Source: Arenibacter nanhaiticus (lineage in GTDB: Bacteria > Bacteroidota > Bacteroidia > Flavobacteriales > Flavobacteriaceae). Taken from it: 64,000 nt of DNA. The stretch lies in NCBI RefSeq assembly GCF_900141935.1, contig NZ_FQYX01000004.1, positions 132,668 through 196,667 on the forward strand. Reading direction: 5' to 3'. This document shows, piece after piece, positions 26,121 to 34,415 of this stretch (its first letter is position 1; each line of letters opens with the position of its first letter). The position numbers and the translations under genes were made by a program. The notes beneath the pieces are model-generated. The model searched no databases. It saw only the letters and a program-made list of their open reading frames with translations, and had not been told where the DNA came from.

Positions 26121-27047
26121 CTAGTTGATTTTTTTTGATTCAATTTCAAATGAATTTTTCTTTAAAAATGTTTCGTACAATTCTATTTCTATAAAGTTCG
26201 AATAATTTTCTTTTAATATTTCTATTATTTTCAATTTGAGTTCATCTGATGCATTTACTCCAAAGTAAATGGCTTTTAATCGTTCTTCATTGAATTTTAT
26301 TTTCCTAGAATTTTGGTTTTTCGAATCAATATTATTTACAATTGAGCGATATTCTTTTTCATATTCCCATTCGACAGATTTACTGTATGTTATATGAAAT
26401 TCAGAATCTTTTACATTTTCATAATAATTTGTATGGCTGAAATCTTTGATATAATTTACGGGATATAATTCATCTTCTTTTTTTTCAAATTCTAAACAAT
26501 AACCTTTGTGACTATCAGAGTAGTGAGACCACATTAAAATTGAATTTTTGTTTCCTGTAAAACAGCAAATACCAATATTATTCAAGTTGTTTTTAAATGA
26601 TTCCTTTTTTTTGTTATGTGTTTTTTTTAGTTTTCCATTTCTTTCGAATGAAACTAAATTTATGTTACAATCAAATGGGTCATTAAAGGAAAGGTAACTA
26701 TTGTGATAGCAGTATTTATTTTTAAGAGCGTCCAAATTAAATCCATTTTCATCATTAGAATAATATTTGAATATAGTCTTTGGTTGTAATTGCTTTTTTC
26801 TCAATCTTCGCAAGACACCTTCAGTAGATTTTGAATAATCAAATTTTTCTTCTTCATTAATTAAATATCTTTTATTTTCCTCAATGCCTAAAAACATCAC
26901 AACGAAGTCAATAATCCTTTTATTGATTTTGGATGTAGGTCGAAATTCAATTCCGAAATTAAAAGGAGAAACAATTTCAATAAAACGGTCTAAAGAAATA
27001 TTATGTTCTCTTAAAAATTTATTTAATCTAACTACTTTTTCAGTCAT
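26121..27047 (-). CDS. DUF2971 protein with IF-2-like N-terminal domain
   Basis: This is a 308-residue protein in two parts. Residues 7-42 (RLNKFLREHNISLDR ... RPTSKI) look like the small helical N-terminal domain of Bacteroidetes translation initiation factor IF-2. Residues about 91-300 match DUF2971: FKYYS (93-97), SFNDPFD (120-126), and the stretch 162-188 with CFTGNKNSILMWSHY and HKGYCLEFE. DUF2971 proteins occur in variable and defence-rich regions of bacterial genomes and have no established activity. The coding sequence is much more AT-rich than its neighbours and lies in a gene-poor island, suggesting horizontal acquisition. It has no same-strand partner; cvpA starts 279 bases away. 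Confidence 0.8.
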   Translation of the reverse strand: MTEKVVRLNKFLREHNISLDRFIEIVSPFNFGIEFRPTSKINKRIIDFVVMFLGIEENKRYLINEEEKFDYSKSTEGVLRRLRKKQLQPKTIFKYYSNDENGFNLDALKNKYCYHNSYLSFNDPFDCNINLVSFERNGKLKKTHNKKKESFKNNLNNIGICCFTGNKNSILMWSHYSDSHKGYCLEFEKKEDELYPVNYIKDFSHTNYYENVKDSEFHITYSKSVEWEYEKEYRSIVNNIDSKNQNSRKIKFNEERLKAIYFGVNASDELKLKIIEILKENYSNFIEIELYETFLKKNSFEIESKKIN

Positions 27048-27326
27048 TTTATAATTAGTTACAACTACGTTATATCAGTACAAAACACACTATTCATCAC
27101 CCTAGACAACAGTAACCATTTAAAGTACAGCTATCTATTCACACACAGTAAAACCAATATTATAACATTAGTAAGTAAATGACAAATAAAAAATAATGAA
27201 AAAAACTACAAAAAAGTAAGTTGCAGTTAAGTTATGAGAAGTTAATGCAACGATTGTTGCCCTAAGGGGAAGTCTCCAAAACCAAAGCCGCAACAATTCT
27301 AAAAAAATATAGCAAGTAGTGCTCGG

Positions 27327-27878
27327 TTAATAGTGCCCTCTAGCCTCGGTGGCTGGCATGGTTTCTTTTTCTATAGGGGAATCTTCCAATTGGTCGGCGT
27401 GTTGTAATACCTTGCTAAATACCAATGCTCCAATATCTTTTACCGGAGTGTAGAGTTTAGATTCCTGAATAGTGTCTTCCTTTACAAAGCCAAGCTGGTT
27501 GTTGCTTTTATCAAAAAAGATCAAAAGGGCCCCTATGATAATGGCCACTTTTAGGGCGCCAAAAATGCCGCCCGCCATTTTGTTCAAAAAGCCCAGCATG
27601 GCAAAATCGGCAATTTTGGTCAATAGTTTCCCTATGATGTTTACCAACACTACAATAAGGATAAAGGTGATAATGAAGGAGGCCGTATTGATATATTTTT
27701 CATTCCAATCCATTCGTTCACCAAGATATTCCCCGGTGATATAGGAAAAGTGAAAGGCACCATACAGGCCGGCGATAAGGGCTATTAAAGAGGCGATTTC
27801 TATAAAAAGGCCATTTTTAAAGCCTTTGTAAAGACCATATAATAACAATAACCCTAAAATAATATCTACTGTGCCCAT
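27327..27878 (-). CDS. cvpA: CvpA family membrane protein
   Basis: This 183-residue inner-membrane protein of the CvpA (colicin V production) family has about four transmembrane helices between residues 5 and 125 and an opening MGTVDIILGLLLLYGLYKGF, which is typical of the family. A C-terminal cytoplasmic tail of about 55 residues follows. CvpA proteins affect envelope stress and colicin V export in enterobacteria; their role in Bacteroidetes is unknown. It is transcribed away from the 118-residue gene, with 107 bases between the two starts to hold the promoters. Confidence 0.88.
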   Translation of the reverse strand: MGTVDIILGLLLLYGLYKGFKNGLFIEIASLIALIAGLYGAFHFSYITGEYLGERMDWNEKYINTASFIITFILIVVLVNIIGKLLTKIADFAMLGFLNKMAGGIFGALKVAIIIGALLIFFDKSNNQLGFVKEDTIQESKLYTPVKDIGALVFSKVLQHADQLEDSPIEKETMPATEARGHY

Positions 27879-27985
27879 AAAAAACTCTTTTCACAAATAT
27901 AGAACTTTGATTTGTACCTTTGGAAACTTCTGTGCCCTTGGACGCTTGTTAGCTAGGGAACAGATTTAATAAAGTAAAAATTATC

Positions 27986-28342
27986 ATGTCTAGAGATATA
28001 CAATTAAAAGAAAGATGGGAGCTTTTGGTCCAAAAATTATCGGCCCAATTTGCCGATGGGGATCCCCTAGAATTAGATGCCATTATTTATTTGGTAGGAG
28101 TACAGGAACTGGGACAAATCCATAAAAAATACAAAAAAGACGAAAAGCTCAACCTGATGCATATCGCTATCTGCAGGTTGTTGGAGCCTTATGGGTATTA
28201 TGAGTTCGACTATTTTGATGAAGACGGATGGCCACATTACACGATTAAGGAAGAATTGCCTAGCCTGAAGGCTGGGGAGCAGACCGTTTTGATGAAGGAA
28301 GCCATCGTTGGCTATTTTATAGAAAAAGAATATATTGATTAA
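27986..28342 (+). CDS. Conserved hypothetical protein (118 aa)
   Basis: This is a small, soluble, mostly helical protein with a central VGVQELGQIHKKYKKDEK motif and the acidic/aromatic stretch YYEFDYFDEDGWPHY. I recognise the type as a conserved flavobacterial hypothetical but know no function. No signal peptide or membrane helix is present. It is divergent from cvpA and is followed by a large stem-loop (28366-28426). pbpC begins 185 bases downstream on the same strand. Confidence 0.7.
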   Translation: MSRDIQLKERWELLVQKLSAQFADGDPLELDAIIYLVGVQELGQIHKKYKKDEKLNLMHIAICRLLEPYGYYEFDYFDEDGWPHYTIKEELPSLKAGEQTVLMKEAIVGYFIEKEYID

Positions 28343-28365
28343 GGAAAGGCACAAACAGGCCCTTT

Positions 28366-28426
28366 AGGCCGTTATTGCTACGACCATCCTATCCAAGGTG
28401 GTTTTGGAAATAAGGAATAACGGCCT
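28366..28426 (+). repeat. Long-looped 11-bp stem structure
   Basis: AGGCCGTTATT (28366-28376) is the exact reverse complement of AATAACGGCCT (28416-28426). The 39-base loop contains a further weak pairing (ACCA with TGGT). There is no T-tract, so it may be a 3'-end stabiliser, an RNA structure or a protein-binding site between the 118-residue gene and pbpC. Confidence 0.55.
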
Positions 28427-28527
28427 GGAGGGAAGTGCTGGAGAGGAAACAGTCAGACTTTATTATGGTCTAAAGCCGTAAGGGATAGCTAGGACGTATT
28501 TTCGGGGATATATTCATTCAATTAAAT

Positions 28528-30879
28528 ATGAAGAGTAGTAGCGTCGTCACATTTATTAAAAGGCACCCCAAGAAACTTCTTTTGGGTCTTTTTTTGGTGA
28601 TCGCCTATTACTTTTGCCTTCCCAAGCAATTGTTTACCGCGCCGACAGCCACCGTTGTAGAGAGCTCTTCTGGTCGGTTGCTGGGAGCCCTGATCGCAGA
28701 CGACGGACAATGGCGGTTTCCTGAAGTAGATAGTGTTCCCCATAAATTTGAAACCTGCCTGTTATTATTTGAAGATGCATATTTTTACCAGCACCCGGGA
28801 TTTAACCCCGTAGCCATGGCAAAGGCCCTGGCGGCAAATATAAAATCGGGGAGAACCATCAGAGGGGGCAGTACCCTTAGCCAACAACTGATACGCCTGC
28901 ATAGGGGACAAAAACAACGTTCCTATGGCGAAAAACTGATAGAACTTATATTAGCAACAAGGCTAGAGTTCCGCCATTCTAAAAGCGACATATTAAAACG
29001 CTATGCCAGTCATGCTCCCTTTGGTGGCAATGTGGTTGGATTGGAAGTGGCCGCTTGGCGGTATTTCGGACTACAGGTACATCAATTGTCATGGGCAGAA
29101 TCGGCTACCTTGGCCGTATTGCCAAATGCACCTAGCTTAATTTATCCGGGAAAAAACCAGGATAGATTGCTGCAAAAAAGAAATAGGCTGTTGTACAAAC
29201 TGTATAAAAACAACCGGATAGACAGTACCACCTACCAATTGGCTCTCCTAGAAAAATTACCCCAAAAACCATTTCCATTACCCAAAAAGGCGCCACATCT
29301 GCTGCACTATATAGCGAAGGACGATAAGGGAAAAAGAATCCGTACCACCATCGACGAAAACCTGCAGCTTTCAGTCAATACCATTGTAGACAAACATTAC
29401 CAGCACCTAAGACAAAACCAGGTGCATAACGCAGCCGTATTGGTGATGGATGTTAATACCCGTAAGGTTTTGTCCTATGTAGGAAACACGCCCACAGATA
29501 AGGAACACGAAAAGGATGTAGATATGGTACAGGCCGTTAGAAGTACCGGCAGTGTTTTAAAACCCTTTCTTTATACCGCCATGTTAGATGCGGGAGAATT
29601 GTTGCCCGGAATGCTGATCCCCGATATACCCACTCAAATAGCCGGGTATACGCCCCAGAATTTTAACGAAAGTTATAGCGGCGCCATACGGGCCGATAAG
29701 GCCTTGGCAAAATCGCTGAATATTCCTTCGGTCCGACTCTTACAGGACTATGGCGTGCAAAAATTCAGGGAACAGTTGAATTTTTTTGGCCTTCGAGGGC
29801 TCAATAAACCTGCCAACCACTATGGGCTGACATTGGTATTGGGTGGGGCAGAGAGTACCTTGTGGGATTTGTGCAAATCCTATGCTTCCATGGCCAGCAC
29901 CGTAAATCACTTTATCGAAACCTCTAGCGAGTACTATAAGGGAGAATTTATAGCCCCTATAATCAAAGACAAGGACCAGGCCGATTTTGGTGAAAAATCG
30001 ACCGAAAAAACTATTTTCGATGCCGCAAGTATCTACCTCACCTTTGAGGCGATGAAAGAAGTAAATCGTCCTGATGGTAATGAGTCTTGGGAGTTTTTCG
30101 ATTCTTCCAAACAAGTGGCATGGAAAACAGGGACCAGTTTTGGCAATAAGGACGCATGGGCGATAGGAGTAACCAAAGACCATGTGGTAGGGGTATGGGT
30201 AGGGAATGCCGATGGCGAAGGCAGGCCTAATGTAAGCGGGGTAAGCAGTGCCGCCCCCATACTGTTTGATGTGTTTGATCTTTTACCAAGGTCGTCTTGG
30301 TTCCAAGAGCCCTTGGACGAATTCATGCCTATGGAAACCTGTTTGGAAAGCGGCTACCTAGCAACGGAAATATGTCCCAAAAAAACGGTAGCGATCCCCA
30401 ATAAGGAAAACTTTGTAGCGCCCTGCATGTACCATCAACAAATTTATTTGGAAGATCAGGGACAGTATAGGGTAAACGCTTCCTGTATCGATCTGTCCAA
30501 TGCCAAGGCCGAGTCCTGGTTTGTATTGCCCCCATTGATAGAGTATTACTATAAACGAAGCCACCCCACTTATAAGAGCTTGCCGCCCTTTTTGGCCGAT
30601 TGTATACAGGATTCTGGGAAACAAATGGAATTTATCTATCCCAAAAATGGCAGTCGGATGAGTCTTGTCAAGAATTTTGAAGGCAAAAAAAATGAGCTGA
30701 TCTTTAAACTGGCCCATAGTAAACCGGCAACGACAGTCTATTGGTATATAGATGAAAAATTTGTTGGGAAAACCACCCATTTCCATGAAATCGGATTACT
30801 GCCAAGGGTAGGGGAGCATAAAATAACGGCTATGGATACCTCGGGCCAAGAGGCTGTTATAAGCATTACCATAGAGTAA
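28528..30879 (+). CDS. pbpC: Penicillin-binding protein 1C
   Basis: This 783-residue bifunctional peptidoglycan synthase has an N-terminal membrane anchor at about 17-30. The glycosyltransferase (GT51) domain has catalytic Glu82 in FEDAYFYQHPGF and GGSTLSQQ at 113-120. The transpeptidase domain has the nucleophile in SVLK (Ser342, Lys345), a SLN motif and KTG (533-535). A C-terminal BiPBP_C-type beta domain spans about 690-783. It polymerises glycan strands and cross-links peptides at the outer face of the inner membrane. PbpC genes often neighbour YfhM-type macroglobulins; here the macroglobulin is upstream on the same strand but separated by the accessory stretch. Confidence 0.95.
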   Translation: MKSSSVVTFIKRHPKKLLLGLFLVIAYYFCLPKQLFTAPTATVVESSSGRLLGALIADDGQWRFPEVDSVPHKFETCLLLFEDAYFYQHPGFNPVAMAKALAANIKSGRTIRGGSTLSQQLIRLHRGQKQRSYGEKLIELILATRLEFRHSKSDILKRYASHAPFGGNVVGLEVAAWRYFGLQVHQLSWAESATLAVLPNAPSLIYPGKNQDRLLQKRNRLLYKLYKNNRIDSTTYQLALLEKLPQKPFPLPKKAPHLLHYIAKDDKGKRIRTTIDENLQLSVNTIVDKHYQHLRQNQVHNAAVLVMDVNTRKVLSYVGNTPTDKEHEKDVDMVQAVRSTGSVLKPFLYTAMLDAGELLPGMLIPDIPTQIAGYTPQNFNESYSGAIRADKALAKSLNIPSVRLLQDYGVQKFREQLNFFGLRGLNKPANHYGLTLVLGGAESTLWDLCKSYASMASTVNHFIETSSEYYKGEFIAPIIKDKDQADFGEKSTEKTIFDAASIYLTFEAMKEVNRPDGNESWEFFDSSKQVAWKTGTSFGNKDAWAIGVTKDHVVGVWVGNADGEGRPNVSGVSSAAPILFDVFDLLPRSSWFQEPLDEFMPMETCLESGYLATEICPKKTVAIPNKENFVAPCMYHQQIYLEDQGQYRVNASCIDLSNAKAESWFVLPPLIEYYYKRSHPTYKSLPPFLADCIQDSGKQMEFIYPKNGSRMSLVKNFEGKKNELIFKLAHSKPATTVYWYIDEKFVGKTTHFHEIGLLPRVGEHKITAMDTSGQEAVISITIE

Positions 30880-30984
30880 GGATTGGCCTTGGTAATAGTA
30901 GATTATTCCACTATCTTTAAGACAGTTATAGAGCTCCATTACTTTGGTGTTTTTTTAGCGAAATTCCTTAAACCATAGCCATAG

Positions 30985-32649
30985 ATGAAACAGCCTCATG
31001 AATTCTCTACTCTTGAAAGATCTAAAATGGTCGCCAAATTATCCGGGGAGCATTTTGATTTGTTGGTCATAGGAGGCGGAATTACCGGAGCTGGTATCGC
31101 CTTGGATGCGGCTTCTAGGGGGCTGAAAGTAGCCTTGCTCGAAAAAAACGATTTTGCCTCAGGTACCAGTAGCAAGTCTACAAAGTTGATTCACGGCGGC
31201 TTGCGCTATCTTAAACAATTCGATTTTTGGTTGGTCAAGGAAGTAGGCTCAGAGCGCGCTATTGTGCACCATTTGGCCCCGCATTTGGTCTTGCCCGAGA
31301 AAATGCTGCTGCCCTTGATAGAGCATGGCTCGTACGGAAAATGGCTTACCTCTATAGGGCTAAAAGTATACGATATATTGGCCCAGGTAAGCGGAGAGGA
31401 CAAGCGTAAAATGTTGGAAAAAAAAGAGGCGCTAAAGTTAGAGCCCCTCTTGCCCAAGAAAATTTTAAAAGGAGCCGGGTATTATGCAGAGTATCGAACG
31501 GACGATGCCCGATTAACCCTCGAAAATATAAAAACCAGCCTCTTTTACGGAGCCACGGCCGTAAATTATACAGAAGTAACCAATTTTGTATATGAGGAAG
31601 ATAAAGTGACAGGCCTACACGTGAAGGATCATATTTTGAATACTGAATTTACCGTAAAAGGCTCCTATGTGGTGAATGCCGCCGGGCCATGGGTAGATGA
31701 GCTTAGAGGTCTTAATAACTCTAAGAAAGGGAAGCATTTACAGCTCACCAAAGGGGTGCACCTAGTTTTTCCGTATGAGAAATTACCCGTACAACAATCT
31801 GTGTATTTCGATATTCCCGATGGTAGGATGATGTTTGCCATCCCGAGAGGTAAAATCACCTATATAGGAACTACTGATACCAAATACGATGAGGACAAAG
31901 ACCATGTGAAAACCGAAATCGCCGATGCTATTTATTTAATATCGGCGGTCAATAATATGTTTCCAACGATAAACTTGGAGTTAGAAGATGTCATCTCTTC
32001 TTGGGCCGGACTAAGGCCGCTGATCTACGAAGAAGGAAAATCGGCTTCGGAACTATCGCGCAAGGATGAGATTTTTACCTCCGAAACCGGACTCATAAGT
32101 ATTGCAGGGGGCAAACTTACCGGTTATCGTAAAATGGCCGAACGCGTGGTTAATCTGGTCGCTAAAAAAATGGAGGAAGACCATCATAGGACCCTAAAAG
32201 AATGTACCACCGAAAAGATACCCCTGTGCGGAAACGATTTTAAATCGTACAAACAGGTTAAAAAATATATCTCTAAAGTATATAAAAGAATAGAGGCCGA
32301 CGGCTTTTCAAAGTATGATGCTTGGTACTTGGTCACCAATTATGGGAAACAAACAGAAAATATCCTAGAAATATATGCCCAAGAAAATGGAGATGATCAG
32401 CAGTTGCGCATGGTCTTGGCAGAATTAAAGTTCGGGGTACAACACGAAATGGTCCATACTCCAATGGATTTCTTTATTAGAAGAACAGGGAGGTTGTATT
32501 TTGATATAGAGAGTGTTAAAGAATTCATAGAGCCCGTCTTGGCCGAATTTAAAATTATTTTTAAACTCGGGGATGAGGTTGTAGAAGCCTATAGGGCCCA
32601 GCTGTTGGCCGATATAAAGGAACATTCAGATTTTTCTGTAGAAGGATAG
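30985..32649 (+). CDS. glpD: FAD-dependent glycerol-3-phosphate dehydrogenase
   Basis: This 554-residue flavoprotein oxidises sn-glycerol 3-phosphate to dihydroxyacetone phosphate and passes electrons to the quinone pool. The FAD-binding GGGITGAG lies near residues 29-36, followed by the family segments ASGTSSKSTKLIHGGLRYL and ISSWAGLRPL. The C-terminal DAO_C domain (about 400-540) contains FGVQHEMVHTPMDFFIRRT. It is converged upon by gpsA, which makes glycerol 3-phosphate; the two share an intergenic hairpin. No glpF or glpK is present in the window. Confidence 0.95.
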   Translation: MKQPHEFSTLERSKMVAKLSGEHFDLLVIGGGITGAGIALDAASRGLKVALLEKNDFASGTSSKSTKLIHGGLRYLKQFDFWLVKEVGSERAIVHHLAPHLVLPEKMLLPLIEHGSYGKWLTSIGLKVYDILAQVSGEDKRKMLEKKEALKLEPLLPKKILKGAGYYAEYRTDDARLTLENIKTSLFYGATAVNYTEVTNFVYEEDKVTGLHVKDHILNTEFTVKGSYVVNAAGPWVDELRGLNNSKKGKHLQLTKGVHLVFPYEKLPVQQSVYFDIPDGRMMFAIPRGKITYIGTTDTKYDEDKDHVKTEIADAIYLISAVNNMFPTINLELEDVISSWAGLRPLIYEEGKSASELSRKDEIFTSETGLISIAGGKLTGYRKMAERVVNLVAKKMEEDHHRTLKECTTEKIPLCGNDFKSYKQVKKYISKVYKRIEADGFSKYDAWYLVTNYGKQTENILEIYAQENGDDQQLRMVLAELKFGVQHEMVHTPMDFFIRRTGRLYFDIESVKEFIEPVLAEFKIIFKLGDEVVEAYRAQLLADIKEHSDFSVEG

Positions 32650-32685
32650 GGCTTAGGGCGCTGGGCTCCTCACAACAAATCGAAG

Positions 32686-32727
32686 AAAAAATGTCTATAA
32701 AAGGCAGAACCCCTTATAGACATTTTT
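32686..32727. terminator. Bidirectional terminator between glpD and gpsA
   Basis: AAAAATGTCTATAA (32687-32700) pairs with TTATAGACATTTTT (32714-32727) over a 13-base loop. A-rich and T-rich flanks make it usable in both directions, fitting two converging genes. Confidence 0.85.
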
Positions 32728-32815
32728 CTGTGTTTTATTTTTTACCCTCGGATCGCCCGGCCAACTGTAGAATGGCCAACTTCCAAGGCTAGATTCGGCT
32801 ATCGCTAAAAAAGAA

Positions 32816-33817
32816 TTAATCTAGTTTATCGGTCAATTTCTGAAACACTGTTTTTGGATTTTTATTCTCATAAAGCACCTCGTACACAGCATTTAAAATT
32901 GGTGTTTTCGATTTTTTCTTGTGCTTGGAAACGATCAGGTGTGCACTATTGGTAGCATAGTAGCCTTCGGCCACCATTTTCATTTCCATCATAGCACTTT
33001 TTACGGTATATCCTTTCCCGATCATATTGCCAAACATACGGTTACGGCTAAAAACAGAATATCCGGTCACCAGTAAATCGCCCAAATAGGCCGAATTGTT
33101 AATATTCCGTTTCATTTTATGCACCCGTTTAATAAAGCGTTTCATTTCGCGGATAGCATTGCTCATAAGGACACTTTGAAAATTGTCCCCATAGCCAAGG
33201 CCATGGGCAATTCCCGCTGCAATGGCGTAAATATTTTTCAACATAGCGGCGTATTCCGTCCCTACAATATCATCGGATATTTTTGTTTTGATGTAGTTGC
33301 TGCTCAGGTGTTGGGCAACCAATTCTGCCTTTTCCATATCAGAACAGGCAATGGTTAAATACGACAATCGCTCTAAGGCTACCTCTTCGGCATGGCAAGG
33401 ACCGGTGATAACACCGATATTGTCATAGGGAACACCGTAGTTTTCATGAAAATGCTGGCCGACAATTAAACCAGACTCCGGAACAATACCCTTGATAGCA
33501 GAAAAAATGGTCTTTTCTTTGATATCTACCCTTAGTTGCTGCAATTCTTTGTCTAAAAAAGCAGATGGAATCGCAAAAATAAGCACATCGGCATTGGCAA
33601 CGGCAACATTTAGATCGTCGGTCAATTCTAATTGCTCGGTGTGAAATTCTACGGAACTTAAATAATTTGGATTGTGCCTTTGTGTTTTAATGTGGTTGAT
33701 GGCATCGGTGTTCCGCATATACCAATTGACGGTATCTGCATTTTCAGTTAACATTTTAACAATGGCCGTGGCCCAACTGCCACCTCCCAATACTGCAAAT
33801 TTTATATCATTCTTCAC
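32816..33817 (-). CDS. gpsA: NAD(P)+-dependent glycerol-3-phosphate dehydrogenase
   Basis: This 333-residue enzyme reduces dihydroxyacetone phosphate to sn-glycerol 3-phosphate for phospholipid synthesis. The nucleotide-binding GGGSWATA lies at about 10-17, GPCHAEEVA near 140-148, and the catalytic Lys in MLKNIYAIAAGIAHGLGYG near 190. The length fits the family. It is transcribed toward glpD, giving a gene pair with opposite metabolic direction. The promoter should be in the 598-base gap upstream. Confidence 0.95.
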   Translation of the reverse strand: MKNDIKFAVLGGGSWATAIVKMLTENADTVNWYMRNTDAINHIKTQRHNPNYLSSVEFHTEQLELTDDLNVAVANADVLIFAIPSAFLDKELQQLRVDIKEKTIFSAIKGIVPESGLIVGQHFHENYGVPYDNIGVITGPCHAEEVALERLSYLTIACSDMEKAELVAQHLSSNYIKTKISDDIVGTEYAAMLKNIYAIAAGIAHGLGYGDNFQSVLMSNAIREMKRFIKRVHKMKRNINNSAYLGDLLVTGYSVFSRNRMFGNMIGKGYTVKSAMMEMKMVAEGYYATNSAHLIVSKHKKKSKTPILNAVYEVLYENKNPKTVFQKLTDKLD

Positions 33818-34389
33818 GCTATTAGTTTTTGTATAAATCTAAATCCTTCCAAAAAAGGGGAGTAGTGTGGATAAATACCTTTACTCCATTCTAAATTTAT
33901 AGTTTCTATTTTAAATGTTCTTTCCTAAATCCTTGTTCTTTGCCACGCCGAGAGCAGTGGTAAGACATTTCTTAGTATTTAATTTTAGCACGGAAGTAAA
34001 AATTCGGAATGCTTCCCATGTGCTTATATTTTTTGTAAAGGTAATTTTATTTAGCAACGGCAATGTAGTATTGTTTTTTTAACAATCAAAGGGACGAGTC
34101 ACGAAGGTTTATAGCGCCTTAAAAATAGCGGCAATGTGGGGATCAATATTCCTGTTTTGTAGGCAAGGAAGTTGCTATTTCTACCAGACTACAAGGTCTT
34201 GCCATGTTTTTCAGGAAGATATAGGAAAACCTTAAGTCGCTTTTATCAATTAAACCAAATTTGGAAAACAAGGATCAATCAATGTTTTTACTCCCTATAA
34301 AGTACCATGGGATAGCTTCTTATCTATTGAGATTTAAGGTATTAATTGGTTTTTAACAAGAACATAGTTCAAAAAAGGCCAAAATCGAG
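33818..34389. other. Divergent intergenic region
   Basis: This long AT-rich spacer lies between gpsA and the SulP gene and must hold the gpsA promoter. Only a weak inverted repeat (GGCAAG near 34162 with CTTGCC near 34198) was noticed. No coding frame is supported. Confidence 0.45.
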
Positions 34390-34397
34390 TATTTTTG
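34390..34397 (+). promoter_or_regulatory. Candidate -7 box of the SulP gene
   Basis: TATTTTTG fits the flavobacterial -7 consensus TAnnTTTG and ends 18 bases before the GTG start. A TTC at 34368-34370 sits where TTG would be expected, so the upstream element is imperfect. Confidence 0.45.
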
Positions 34398-34415
34398 CCG
34401 GCTTAAAACTATGTT

